From Echinococcus granulosus (lineage: Eukaryota > Platyhelminthes > Cestoda > Cyclophyllidea > Taeniidae), in NCBI RefSeq assembly GCF_000524195.1, contig NW_020170545.1, forward strand, positions 54,210 to 118,209: 64,000 nt of DNA, read 5' to 3'. Both the position numbers and the translations under genes were made by a program. The notes under the pieces are model-generated. The model was given only the letters and a program-made list of their open reading frames with translations, was not told the origin of the DNA and did not search any database. Numbering within the stretch: the first letter of the stretch is position 1; each line of letters begins with the position of its first letter. Below are positions 1 through 12,431 of the stretch, piece after piece.

Positions 1-95
1 CACTTGTTCTTCAATTCCGTTGTGTGTTTCTCGCTATTGGACGAGTATTCAGTTGCTTATACCATCTTCAATAACGTTTTTTAACTTTCACAAAG

Positions 96-1534
96 GAAAT
101 TGCCTAATCAGCCCGAAGAAGCCAGTGAGCCTTTTGGTGACGAAGCCCGTGAATATACTCATGATTTAGTCATGCAACGTGAGGTCAAATTTGAGGTCGA
201 TGGAATGGACCGTTTGGGTAATTTGATTGGCTGGATTACCCTGCCCTCCGAAGTGAGGGTCACTGCGACAGGTGCTAGAAAGGGGAAGAAGGGAGGGCCT
301 TTCATATCCAGCAAAGATTTGAGTGCAGTCCTGGTTGCCCGCGGCTATGCAACTGTGAACCGAGCGCCGAATGTTCAGCGCTCTAGTCACTTCGCCTCAC
401 TCCTGAGAGCTGAGTCATTCGCGCAGGAGCACAATCTCGGTCTGTGGTCTTCGCCAGAGTTTCGTGCCTCTTGGAATGCTGATGTGAATGTTGTTGAAGG
501 TGATGGCCAAGATTGTTCTGACGCTTCGAAATCAATGAATGGCTTGCTGTTTGTCAGAGATCTCCAGAATGCGCACCTTGATGCCGAGATTATCAGAAAA
601 TCGACATCGGATCGACTTGTAAGTTGGAAGTGACAAACGTATATCCGTAATGTATCCTCGATTTTGATTCTTTTGTTCGTCTTGTTTATTTAGAAATCAG
701 CTAATCTTGCACAAGTGACTACCATAAGCAACCCGGCAGCGGGAAACAATGGTTTCCGGTTCTTTGTTCATCTAAACAGTCGAACGGCTCTAGTAAACAC
801 CATAAACCGGGAGTTAAATTCACCCAACTTTCCTTCTGTGGAGTCTTCCACAGACTTCCAGCCAAAGCGGGGTATGGTCTGTGCAGCTCGGTTCTCCATC
901 GACAATCTCTGGTATCGAGCCCGCATTCTTCGTGTGATTCAAAAGATTGTGACTGTTCTCTTCATTGATTTTGGAAATGAGGAGGCCATTGATACCAGTG
1001 TCGGTAGTGCTCCAAGACTCGCAGCTCTGCCGAGAAATCTTGCAAGTCAAGATCCTCTGGCGACTGAATACCGGCTGGCATACGTTCAGCTTCCTCCAGA
1101 CCCCGATGATCGCGAGGCTGCTTTAGACTATCTTGCTCGCGAAATAGGAGACCAGGATGTGAGTTTTGGGTACATCTATTCGCCTGGATGCCTGTGATTT
1201 GGAAATTTACGTCCTTTTCAAATCTTTCTAGATTCGCGTGAGTCCTGTTCCAGGTCCACCGACACCTTGTGGAAAAGACGACAATCGCCCCATCCAGAGT
1301 GCCGTTGTCTACGTGACTCGGAAACAAGTGGCTGAGTCCTCGAGTTCGACTCAGTCAACACCGGAATTTGTTGATGTGGGTGAACAGCTGTTGCGTGATG
1401 GCCTGGCTTACATGGAGAATGTTCGTATGCCTCCGGACATATGTGTCCACTACTCGGAGGCACAAAAGGCGGCAATGGGTACCCGCGCGAACATATGGCG
1501 CTATGGCGATTTTCGCGATGACGACATGGATTAG
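96..1534 (+). CDS. SND1: SND1 / Tudor-SN, C-terminal part (three 3' exons)
   Basis: The family is a staphylococcal-nuclease-like plus Tudor protein that binds RNA, acts in RISC and splicing, and co-activates transcription in nucleus and cytoplasm. I read exons 96-618, 694-1158 and 1232-1534, with introns of 75 and 73 nt, GT...AG ends and both junctions in phase 0. About 430 residues are present. The first exon carries the fourth SN-like domain, recognisable by MQREVKFEV, NLIGWITL and LGLWSSPEFR. The second carries the Tudor core with WYRARILRV and VLFIDFGNEE. The last completes the split fifth SN fold and ends IWRYGDFRDDDMD, nearly the vertebrate C-terminus but lacking its last few residues. 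The 5' part of the gene lies upstream of the window, and the first exon starts in a split codon after the acceptor at 94-95. Assignment is from residue patterns along the whole length, so I am sure of the family. Confidence 0.96.
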
Positions 1535-2494
1535 ATTTGTCGGGTTTTAAAGCCCCTCGTTTCATCCTTAATCTTTTTTCACTATCTCGAATATGGTTTG
1601 AACGTCTTTCCTTCGGCGCATGTGTTAACTGTGTACAACAAACACTTTTGTATAATTATCCTGACAAAGCATGTGGGCGTGTGTGCCTTCCTTCTTCCCT
1701 GACGCCTAGTTATTCAATCCCATATTTGCTTCCCGAAATAGTAATTTTTTGTCTAACTGGACCTAGTTGTCATTACTGTCTCCGGCTTGGGTCCTTTTCA
1801 GGCTGTGCAACGGTCTGGGTCTGCACTACGCGCCGATTTCCCGTTCGGGTTGGATCGTGTGACATTCCGCTTACACATTTCCTTTTGTCTAGTTGAAGGT
1901 GATTTTGGAATTCGTCCTACGATAATAGTCTCACTGGTGGATAGCGCTATTTTCCACCCGAAAGCGGTATGCCAAACCGCTATCTAATCGTGCATTTCCC
2001 ACCTTGTGTCAATGGCGATGCCGTGCTGGTAGGTCGATCTTTGCATCTTCCTCCTCTGTGTCCTAGTATTGCAGTGGGCTGGGCATTGGACGATTTACTA
2101 ACCACCTGGAGGTCGGCATTTATTTTAATGACTTGATTCTTTTTTGCCGCATGTAAGGACTTTGATTTTTCATTTTAGAACTTAATCCAGTGGTGTTGAG
2201 CGTTTTCCAGCTACCAACAGCTGGTAAGCTCCATGGTTTTACCTGAAGTAAATAAAGTACAATCCTGAGGTCGAGGAGTTATTCGTGATTTGTTAATGCA
2301 TCGTCCCACTGCCAAGTATCAAACGAGGCTGGTATAAAGATTTGATGAGTTTCCTGTCGTTTTTGTTATGAAGACAAGTTCCAACACCTGTCTCCTTAAC
2401 TGGATATGGCTAGATAAACATTCGAATGCAGTATATGAGAATTGGATATCATTATTTAGGGGGTCTGCAATTCAGCTCGTGGATTTGTAGTACA
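1535..2494. other. SND1 3' UTR and intergenic sequence
   Basis: No supported gene. The open frame just after the SND1 stop (1537-1896) has no family resemblance and is probably 3' UTR. An AATAAA hexamer at 2251-2256 is a possible but distant polyadenylation signal. Sequence upstream of 2495 should hold the left LTR of the adjoining element, but I cannot recognise it apart from its last few bases. Confidence 0.4.
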
Positions 2495-3206
2495 CTGGTG
2501 GTAGCGGAGAGCGAGTCGCATTGTAAGGGACAACCACCTTGATTTCCATTCCTGAATGCTAAGTCTTAACGTGATGGGAAGCTGTGATGACCTTTAACAA
2601 AAGGGTTGAAAATAGCGTCTACCTCCTGCAACTACTTTAGTCCAGCGTCTCGCGCGACTGCTATTTACACTAGCCGTGGTCATGAACCATTTGGAAAAGT
2701 TTGTTATGGAGCTGTCCATGGAACCTTCATGAAGATGTCAATGAAGTGAGCATGTGATAATTCCTCCACCTCTCAACCATCTGGATAGTATCTAGCTGGG
2801 CACAGTTGGGCAGCAGTGAAGTGAGAACATAGTGACAAGTAGGAATGGACGCCATACATACATACAGCTCCCAAACAGGACGAACCACCAGATTTAGTGA
2901 AATTGCCCCTGGGGATTCGTGATGTTTCAGTTGGCTAGCTGTCATGTCAATTACACGCAAATTCGGCACCGACTATGTTGTAATGGCCGATGCGGGAGGT
3001 TGACCAAGGGGAGTCATGTAACACTTTGATGATTTGTGTATCTCATAGAGTTTCACGGGCACTTAAGGCTTCGAGATTTAACTTCCGCTAAGCGACATGG
3101 CCTTTGGAACATGCCAGCAGCCTCCAACCCTTTTGCATGGCAGCGCTACATCTTTTGTCCTAGTATTGACTTCTTTTGTCGTCAGGACAGACGCAGGGCA
3201 CTATAG
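2495..3206 (+). mobile_element. TRIM-type LTR element, sense +, left LTR degenerate
   Basis: A decayed copy of the small LTR element family that recurs across this window. It begins with the primer-binding-site equivalent TGGTGGTAGCGG at 2496. It contains the conserved internal block at 2967-2986 (one mismatch to CACCGACTACGTTGTAATGG) and ends in a recognisable right LTR at about 3017-3206, with the LTR landmarks CACGGGCACTTAAGG, the GGCATG-like stretch and GTCCTAGTATTG. It shares the stretch AGGAATGGACGCCATAC (about 2840-2856) with the copy at 20.9 kb, so those two may form a subfamily. There is no coding capacity. Confidence 0.75.
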
Positions 3207-4266
3207 CTCCATGGAACCAGCGTAGAGACCGAATAGGCCTATGGTGTTACACTCAAAATTCGAAAAAAAGGTCGTTATACTTCAGAGCACTTTCAGTTAT
3301 GCTCAAGTTATGGAGCATTTCTCCACAACATCTATCTGACTAAACAGACAATGATTCCCTCAAGCCTTCTGTACAAAGCATTCAAAGAAGTTGAGGAATT
3401 GAAATGTCTAACAAAGTCTCCAATGCAATAAAACTAGCTCATGTCACGTCTCTTTGTGTAAGTACTTTGTGCGTCTACACAGCTATCCCACTGTAACGCA
3501 TACCCGATCTTGAAATCCTGTTGCTCTCATTTCCTCGCTAATGACAAGGGTCTATTTTACCACTGAACTACAAAATTTGCGGTACTAAGAATCATCCATT
3601 AGCCGCACAGTCAATAAGGTTTTTATTTTTGTAAGTCACAGGCTACTTTTCCGTCAGCACAACATAGCAAATACTAAGATTTCGGCGAATATATGGGAAC
3701 TTGGGACACGATGCGCCACCAGAACGCGCAATGCGATTGGTTAATTTTACACCTAAATACAGCCAATCACATTCGGGAAAGGTCTTTCTTCAATTTCATT
3801 CTTAAACCCCGTCGCCGTAGCGGTTGGAAACGAAGGGAATGTAGTAAATTGTCTGCAGCCTCTTTGGACCACTAAATAACCAGTAATTCATTTTGGACAG
3901 TTAAGATTATTTCAGTTACGGATACTAATTTTTCTCAGTGAAATTTCCTAGAAAAAACGTGCTTACCATTCCCAGTTCTTTTGATGCTCTTGGATTGGAC
4001 GCAAATGAAAAAAAAGTTTTCTGCTTAGGGGCTGAAAAGTCTTCTTGACCTCTATATTAAACTAAAAACCCAACCTTAAAATTTGATTAATCGATTCCGT
4101 TATGCATCACAAAAATACTTTATTTGCTCAAGCAGTTAATTCAATCTGAAGAACTCCCTCCAAGCCTAGCCTCAAAAATTCGTGAACATATTAATAAAAG
4201 ATATCAAGTATGCAGACCAAGTGTGTACCCTCTTTATAATACGGATACCGAGTCGGACATATGCCA
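3207..4266. other. Intergenic, nothing recognised
   Basis: AT-rich sequence with short open frames only; the 60-codon frame at 3693 has no family signal and no convincing splice context. It should contain the 3' UTR of the minus-strand gene that ends at 4267. Confidence 0.4.
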
Positions 4267-6454
4267 CTAGGGCTCATGTGATTGCGCATAGACAAAGTGG
4301 GCATAGCGCTCAAAGTCAATAAAGTCCTCCTGTGCCAGACCTTTCAAGGGTATTTTTCCATCCCCAGCGTACCACACGTAGTTGGGCGTGTAGGTGAGAG
4401 GTACCTCGTCCTCCCCAACCTCATCAGCTCCATGAGTTCGCAGGTGCGTCTGTTTGATGCAGGCACGCTTGATCGCACCCCAGAGAGCGTGGAGGAGGAA
4501 GGCGAAGTGTACAACAATTACCGTGCCAATAATCGCTGCGAGAATTACGTTGTATACAGCACTGCACTGCTCCCAGGCTAACTCTTGTTCCTCTACTGAA
4601 ACTGGTGTTGCTGCCTGAAGAAGTTGAAGATCATTCTTTTCCTTAAAAGGAGAACTAATTGACAAGAATGAATGAAAGTAGGACATTAGCGACGTAAAGT
4701 TAGCCTAAGTGTTCTACTTCTCAGCAAATGACGGAAAGGTAACACTAACTACGCCTCTTGAAAAGAATGAACTTACCTTAAGTATTTCAAAGCCAGTCAC
4801 TTCCTGTAATAGAAAACCCATAAAGAGAAGGAATATATGGAAATCGAAATTAAGGGGATATGCTAGCGTCTTCTTGGCTCAATGGAAAGCTAATATATAA
4901 CTTTTGTTCCTATCTCAACTATAGTTTCAAGTCGAAGCAGAACGGTGTGGCCACGGGGATAACTTAGAGCGGAAATTAATGAATAAGGTGGCACTTGTTC
5001 TCGGCATGCAGTCACCTGCTCGGCATTCTCACTTTCCCTGACCTTGACTCAGGTCTCCTTGCCACGGCGTCCCAGTTCTTGGCATTTCGATTAGCAATTT
5101 TGCAATCTTTCTGTTCCATTGGTCATAGCGTGAGTATCTAATGCAGCCTTGCAAAAGGAGCAGCAAAGAAGGGCCCTACAGTTAAGTAGCTGGGGTGGCT
5201 ATTTGGGACGATTCAGCAGTACTTAAAATATGGGTAGATATTTTGATATTTACCGCTCGCCTAGGAAATTGCTTGACCTTTCACTGACCTGCCCCCAAGT
5301 GGCTTTTGGCCACTATTCAAGCTTTATCAATGCTGGGAAGTCGAACGACTAATTAACCTTAAGCGAGCATTTCTAAAGAAGGCCCGTATGATCCTCATCC
5401 CTAATGAAGTTGCGCCTGGAAAAGGATGGCATAGAGCGTAGTAATGAAGGGTCTTTTATCCAGTTTTAAGAATGACTTCATTTTCCGCAATCCCTGGAGG
5501 AATCTTCATTCTCTTTCCATGAAAATAATCTCTTTCAAAGCCTAGCGTTCAAGACGAAGCCAATTTATTAATAGCAAAGCTATTAGTAACTGCAATTTAG
5601 ACACATTTTGCCTGCTTGTAATTTGCTGAAATTGTACATCTAAAATTTAAGAGCAAGGGGAAATTTTCTTTATTAAAGCGAATAGGTATATTTGAAGTTC
5701 TGCCACTGAAATAAACTCCTCCCCTCCCCCCCTCCTATGTGCCTAAACAAAAAAGCATTAAAGCGATGTCAGGATTACAAGCTGAACAAGTATTGCTCAG
5801 AGCTTTCTGGGTCCCTTCAATAAAGTCGAAGTGACCATTTTAGACTCATTCTGTCTGAAACATCAAATAAACATATTTTCTCTTTTTTGACTAAAATACT
5901 TCAGAACAACTGTCTACGAAAAAAAATTAAGGTGTACCAAAGGTGTTGTGGCGCATAACTTGTCGTACCTTAGGGTGAAACCCGCATATTTGCACAGCGC
6001 TGGCGTCCACCTTATTACCAAGGTGGTCCTTATCCTCGAATGTGTCCACATCAAACGGCTGAATAGTTGGTATTTCCGCAGGATCTAAACAGTTCATACT
6101 TCTTGCACTAACAAGTCAGTCACTTAATTGACATTTTTGAAATTCACCCCACGTGTTAGTCAAGGGGTAATTACGTCAAGGAGACTGCACAAATGAAGGT
6201 ACGGAACTTGCGATCCAATATGAAAAAATGATATTAAGACCTGGATACGTGACAGCGAGGTCCCCACGTTTGCTACTAAGGCAATGACGTAACGCTTCAG
6301 ACGAATGCTACAGTGCTTCGACGCACGAAACTCAACCATCTACACATTCAGGGGTCCTGGGCGCAGAACTGCCTGCCCAACGAAAATCCTAACCAGGATA
6401 GGATTCATAAAACCCGTGTAAACTGACCGTGTAAACGCAACTGGCTGATTCGTC
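4267..6454 (-). CDS. Unrecognised single-pass membrane protein, 3' part (4 exons)
   Basis: I do not recognise the family. Reading on the minus strand, four exons chain with compatible phases: 6454-6394 (61 nt, ends phase 1), 6084-5969 (116 nt), 4803-4777 (a 27-nt micro-exon, nine codons EVTGFEILK) and 4614-4267 (348 nt, ends CAT GAG CCC TAG). Donors after the second and third exons are GTACGA and GTAAGT; acceptors are TTTAG, TTACAG and TTCTTCAG. The first exons encode a hydrophilic, probably extracellular segment containing SCVYTVSLHGFYESYP and PTIQPFDVDTFEDKD. The last exon has a hydrophobic helix (VILAAIIGTVIVVHFAFLL) followed by basic residues and a roughly 60-residue acidic tail with PNYVWYAGDGKIP. 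The basic flank suggests type I topology. The start exon was not found; between 6455 and the lin-7 stop at 6915 I see no convincing ATG exon. More exons could hide in the 1.2-kb intron 4804-5968. Confidence 0.7.
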
Positions 6455-6914
6455 CTGCAACTTAAACTTTTACAGTAAATTCGTCCTCAAAGCTCCTATA
6501 TTAGTGAATAATAGTCACATTCTAATTCTATATACTACATAGATCGACACGTCTCATCATCCAGGCGCCACTAGGTAAATGGGTAGGGTAAGTCAGCAAG
6601 TTTCTACCACGAAAAGATCATTAAAATCAGTTTTGATAAAACAAAACTTGGTTGAAGGTAATTAACTAGAGACCACGAAGGTGACAGCCTCAATTAGTGA
6701 AATTCGGGTCTAGTATCTACACTACGGCTTTCAGTGTACGATGGAAAAATGCTCAAGCACGAAAAATAGATTAGCACTGAGACTCAGTATTAAATTGTAA
6801 AGACAAAATTAGTTGGAAGCAAGAGTTCGTGAGATAACAGTAGCATAGGTAAAAGGGAGCATTTAAGGGAGGGGGTTACTGGATCATCACAGAATATAGA
6901 GTACTTCCGACGGC

Positions 6915-7681
6915 CTAATTAGCCCTCCGTCGCGTCCTTTGTTTGTCAAACCTCGCCTCCATTTCATCCAAAACCTTTGGTGTGTAACGCACAACAAGCC
7001 GCACAGTACCTAGAGCAAACAAGACGAAAATAGCACCAACAGTGTACTGATTACGTAATATTTCGATTTGTTGGCCTGAGAGAAAGACGGGCGAGTTACC
7101 TTGAGCTGATTTTAGAAGCTCAACAGCTCTCTCATGGTTCTCATTCTCGACGGAAATGCCATTCACCGAGAGAAGTTGATCACCGCGTTTGAGTTTGCCT
7201 TGACGATGAGCAACACCACCCGGGATGACACGACTGATGTAGATGGGTGAATTCTGCTCTTTGCCCCCCATCACATTAAAACCAAGACCTTCCTCCGTTT
7301 TGGGCAACTCCACAACTCTGGGATGTGCATGACCTTCGCTCGCCGCGAAAGCAGCAACAGTGGCTTTCGCTGTGGCACTTGCCCTGACCTAAGAAGAGAA
7401 GACGGGAGTTTCCGTAGAAAAAGCTGCGTTTAAAGAAATCAAAACACAAGACGCACGCTCTCAGAACTTGAGACGTCAACGGTTTCGTAGATATGCTCAT
7501 ACACTTCCCTGACCATACTAAAGAAGTCGGACTGAAGGATTCTTTGGAGTGAAGCTAATTTTGCCGGTTGTAAATCGGGGCATTTCAGCAAGTTGTCAAG
7601 AAGCTCAATAGCTCTCTCAATGTCTAAGCAGTAGATGTGTCGCATTTACTTACCCGCCTGTAAATTCAGTGGTTCAGCCAT
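6915..7681 (-). CDS. lin-7: Lin-7 homologue (L27 + PDZ polarity scaffold)
   Basis: Complete gene, 192 aa, read from 7681 down as exons 7681-7654, 7623-7457, 7388-7100 and 7009-6915. Lin-7 (Veli/MALS) binds CASK/LIN-2 and PALS1 through its L27 domain and membrane cargo through its PDZ domain, at cell junctions and synapses. L27 spans about residues 10-65 ([23 protein letters not shown]). The linker has the family block [19 protein letters not shown] follows from about residue 85 ([30 protein letters not shown]), and the C-terminus is [19 protein letters not shown]. Human LIN7C is about the same length. The start ATG is chosen because the 28-nt first exon plus a 30-nt intron (7624-7653) joins in phase to give [10 protein letters not shown] followed by the L27 core. 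The other introns are 68 and 90 nt. Every junction is supported by family alignment. Confidence 0.97.
7624..7653 (-). other. 30-nt mini-intron in lin-7
   Basis: GTAAGT donor and TTAG acceptor only 30 nt apart. Removing it joins codon GCG-G to AC-ATT and yields the expected start of the L27 domain. It is the shortest of the well-supported introns here. Confidence 0.85.
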
Positions 7682-9162
7682 ACCACAGAAACACAAACAC
7701 CAAGGTAATTTCACACGAAACCACAGTGGCCGCCATATCTTACAGCTGACTCAAATTTATGGGATCAAATAAATAACAAAGACAACAGCGCTCACTAGAA
7801 ATTTCTAAAAAACACTGCAATTAAACACGTAATTAATGCAATCTGTAAAAATGACTGGGGTAAGATAAAATCCATTTAAAATAACTTGGTGAAGTGATTA
7901 AAGAGATTGGTACTAAATGGCTGTCTCCGTCAATACAATTAGTAAAAAAATAATACTTAATTCAAAAACGCAAACGTTAAAAACAATACAATTTGTAACC
8001 TGGATTTTTATATTGGCGCGCTGAGACTCACCAGGCCAGAAGGGGCCAAGGATTAGCTGAAAGGCATTGTGCTAGTGTAGCATGTTCCACATTTATCTTC
8101 TCTCCTCTGGCCTTCACACCTTATGGACAAAGAGGCCAATTTGATTATGACATGTCTTAAAGCTGAAATCAAATCGGATGGGTACAGGCATAAGGAAATC
8201 GGGACAGGGAGTTCCTCAATAATTCGGGGATTTCAGACCATTCCTTTATTAAAAAGCTTAAATTAACTTTGTTGCCCTTTTTACAAAGCACATTAGAAAA
8301 GCACAGGTTTTGCCTCTAGCATATAGTCCCATGGACATGGCCAGAGCATCATGTTTCTGAACTGAGGCCCAGGCCGCGCAGGCTGAAACATCCAGGTAGA
8401 AGAATAATACCTTTGGGTGTTGATAAGCAAGATCTTAACCATTTTTACAAAAGGGTGACACTTGAGCAGCAAATGTATAATCGAACCGCAGAGTGGATTG
8501 GAACTGGCTACCATGCTCCGAGGCTAGAGTGCCTAGCGGAGTTTCAATGGCGGACCTTCTTTGCAACTTGTTACCTAGACTTAAGGCTAAATGAGGCAGG
8601 TGTTGTGACCAAACTGGCAGTTTCGATTACGAAACCACTTTGGACTGGATTTGATAGCTTCTTCTTCACGATGTGAGTGTTAAGCCACGCCATTAGCCTC
8701 TCAGCCCTTCTGCCTTCAAAGAAACATGTTTATCTTAATAGTGTGGTTTTGTAGGGCTTTAGAATGGACTCAGGGCGCTGCAGTTCAACTTGTGATTAGA
8801 TAAATGGCCCAATAATTGCATTTTTTAAATGCACCTCTCGCCTCTTTTTAGGCAATACACAAGACATTGATTTTATTGTGGCATGCCTTTAAAAAATGCA
8901 AAGAATGGTGAGTGGTGTAATCCCTGTGTTACAGCACATCGATTTTTAAATCACAATGATTTCCTACACTTTGGCTAGTTTCAGACTCAGTACGCAAACT
9001 TTTGGCTTTAAATTTGATTTTAAATCGTTTAAAATTTTAAAGGTGCCAAAAAAGATCAATGTAAGTAGCTATTTGATTTATAAGTGGAGATTTTCTTTGT
9101 TTCAATTATTCATTTTGAGCTGCACTCGCTCCTTCCTTTACTAGAGAATTTCAGTTCAAGAT
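7682..9162. other. Intergenic between divergent lin-7 and REEP genes
   Basis: The two genes are transcribed away from each other, so their promoters must lie here. Sequence is AT-rich with poly-A/T runs. The open frames at 8413-8676 and 8956-9144 show no family signal. An AG at 9143-9144 (TTTACTAG), 18 bp before the REEP ATG, is a plausible 5'-UTR or spliced-leader acceptor. No TATA box stands out. Confidence 0.35.
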
Positions 9163-10385
<1,223 letters not shown>

Positions 10386-10733
10386 AGGTCGCATCGACTT
10401 TTCTCATTTTCATCTCTTCAACTTCGAAGTTTATCTTCGCCTCTGCTACTTCAACTCAGTTCAGCTTCCTCATCTCGATGCGCGTTGGTAGATTTTGGAT
10501 TTATGACGGCGCTGTCGACATTTCATCGACTTCTTTGCGCATTGCTTCCCGTTTTGTGTAACTTATTTCTCCTTTTCGTTGTCCTTTGATGGTATTATAC
10601 TCTAAGCTAATTCCGTTCCTTTATTTGGTTTCGATGCCCTTGGTGATTTACGCTGTTAGGCTGCGTGGTGTATTTAGTGGTTTCTAACGAAAGTTTGAAT
10701 TTGTAGTGAAAGAAACTGCTGTCGACTAGAGTA
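10386..10733. other. Intergenic between convergent genes
   Basis: 3' flank of the REEP gene and of the convergent minus-strand gene ending at 10734. T-rich, no feature identified. Confidence 0.35.
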
Positions 10734-11341
10734 TTACCAGCCGGGGTGTGCTGCGATCCCAGCATGGCCACCCAAAACAACTCTGGAGTGAATCTTGTGG
10801 GAGAGATCGGACGCTGGTTCTGCTCGATATTGAAAGATCGCCTTCCAGTCAGTTTTCCACAACTTAGCTCGTGGCACTAATGGTGGCGAGGGCGCGTTTT
10901 CCTTTTGCTTTAAAATAAGCAAAACGGGTGAGGTCATGTGAGACACTGAAGAAAATTGTGTACTTTTAGTAGCAATGCTTCTCGTGCTAGGTCGTACTCT
11001 CCCACGCGAATCTTCGTTGCGGAAGTGACGGTGGTTCGCCGGGTGGTGTTTTGGCTGGCCCTTGGCGGGTTTTGCATGTCCTTGTGCTTTGGGACATGTG
11101 GGTTTTGACTATCCTTAGGTTATACATTTTGGAAAGGACGGTGTTCATAGACGTCATTTTGCAATAACTGGTCGCGACGGATCGTGTCACGAGTAGATTG
11201 ATTGAATTTAGGGTAGTAGGATGTGTAGTCTTGACGGTCTGTGGACACTTGCGTTTTTTTTCGGTCACATTCAAACAGTTCAGTATCCGGGCCCACAACG
11301 TAGTCGATTTTACCCTTTGATGAGCTTATGAGACAGCCCAT
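10734..11341 (-). CDS. Probable small N-terminally lipidated protein, family unknown
   Basis: A two-exon model of 129 aa: exon 11341-11126 and exon 10907-10734, joined in phase 0 across an intron with a GTATAA donor and TTTTAAAG acceptor. The N-terminus MGCLISSSKGK is a textbook context for N-myristoylation (Gly2) plus palmitoylation (Cys3), so membrane anchoring on the cytoplasmic side is inferred. The first exon is otherwise hydrophilic and rich in D, Q, R and Y. The second contains APSPPLVPRAKLWKTDWKAI and ends GHAGIAAHPGW. Other splice choices also keep the second exon open, including an acceptor at TTTTCTTCAG near 10947, so the junction is uncertain. I recognise no family, and the codon pattern alone does not prove it is coding. 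Confidence 0.5.
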
Positions 11342-12020
11342 TGCTGCATTTCACCCGACGAATATTATTCGGGAGCGTTTTGTCGTTTCGTCGCGGCTCC
11401 ACATTGCGTTGTTTTCATCTGTATAAAGTAGCTCAAGGAAGCGTATTTCTCTATAAGTGATCATAAGCTTTGATATTTATTCTTGAAATCTGATCATATT
11501 ATCATCCTATTTAAAGAGTTTTTTTTCGGAATCCTAACAGCTATTAAAATAAGGGGATTTTCCCAGCTAATCGGAGATTGTTTTCGTCATCGGTTGGTTC
11601 GCTAAACACTCGTTCTAGACTTTTGAATAGACTAATTGTTTCTTTTAACTTTATAAGATAAGTAATAAAGTAAATGGATGAAAAACAAACGATCTAGATT
11701 GGCGATATCTTAGAGATGAATCGCTTACATTAATTGACAGCGAGGAGTCAGGACTGGGATTCCTGTAGCGACTCAACACCTCTTAGTGTAGTGCCTTGCG
11801 AACATGAGGGACGGCTTTCCAGGTCCACTTTATGCTTGAGGGTTTTGTTTGAGTTTCCCCATCCTTATAGAAGACCCTCGTCGCTTAACTAGCGGTGATC
11901 CCTTATCGCATTTGAACTGTTGCAATAGCTGCGAACGATGGTGTTAGTGTGCCACTGGAATATCAAGCAGGCGTCACTAACTTCATGTTGAATGTCAAAT
12001 ATCGCAAAGTATTTAGAAAC
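11342..12020. other. Intergenic, nothing recognised
   Basis: 5' flank of the minus-strand gene that starts at 11341. Short open frames only, no repeat or RNA signature seen. Confidence 0.35.
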
Positions 12021-12322
12021 TTAAGTCAATTCGTGCCCACAATTGTTTACGCTTTCGCGTTCAAGCAAGTGTGGACTGTTTCCCTTCAAAATTAGCTTCC
12101 CTCTTGCACTGGCCGTCCTGTAGAGCTCATGATTGGAACAACAGTTAGAAGTCGATGAGGTGCCTTCACCTCTTCTGCAGAAGACACCTTCCTTCGGAGA
12201 AGTTCTGGGATGGAATATCCAGTTGACGAAATAGGGTCTGTTGTTCTTTTGAGGTGAGTTCGCCAACGCCGCCTTTAATGCGTCTTCCAAGTTATTTCCA
12301 AATTTTTCTAAGTCAGAGGGCA
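12021..12322 (-). pseudogene. Candidate frameshifted gene fragment, family unknown
   Basis: From the minus-strand ATG at 12322 the frame reads MPSDLEKFGNNLEDALKAAL, which looks like a helical segment. It then loses that character, while the adjacent frame continues in the same style with ELTSKEQQTLFRQLDIPSQ and LLQKR. A single missing base near 12252-12260 would connect the two. A GTGAAG donor after LLQK(R) and an acceptor CTCTACAG 52 nt on would join in phase to TASARGKLILKGNSPHLL and a stop at 12021. So this is either a decayed gene, an assembly base error in a live gene, or chance. No family recognised. Confidence 0.3.
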
Positions 12323-12431
12323 TTTTTATTACCAAAGAGCAGAAGAGTTGAGACTGGCAATATAAGTGACATGAGCAGGACTCTGTGCCATGAAAGTGAA
12401 ATTTGAATCGTGGGAGATTGAGGATTCCCAC

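Noticed and set aside
1537..1896. 119-codon frame immediately after the SND1 stop
   Set aside because: No family resemblance, erratic composition, and it lies where the 3' UTR should be.
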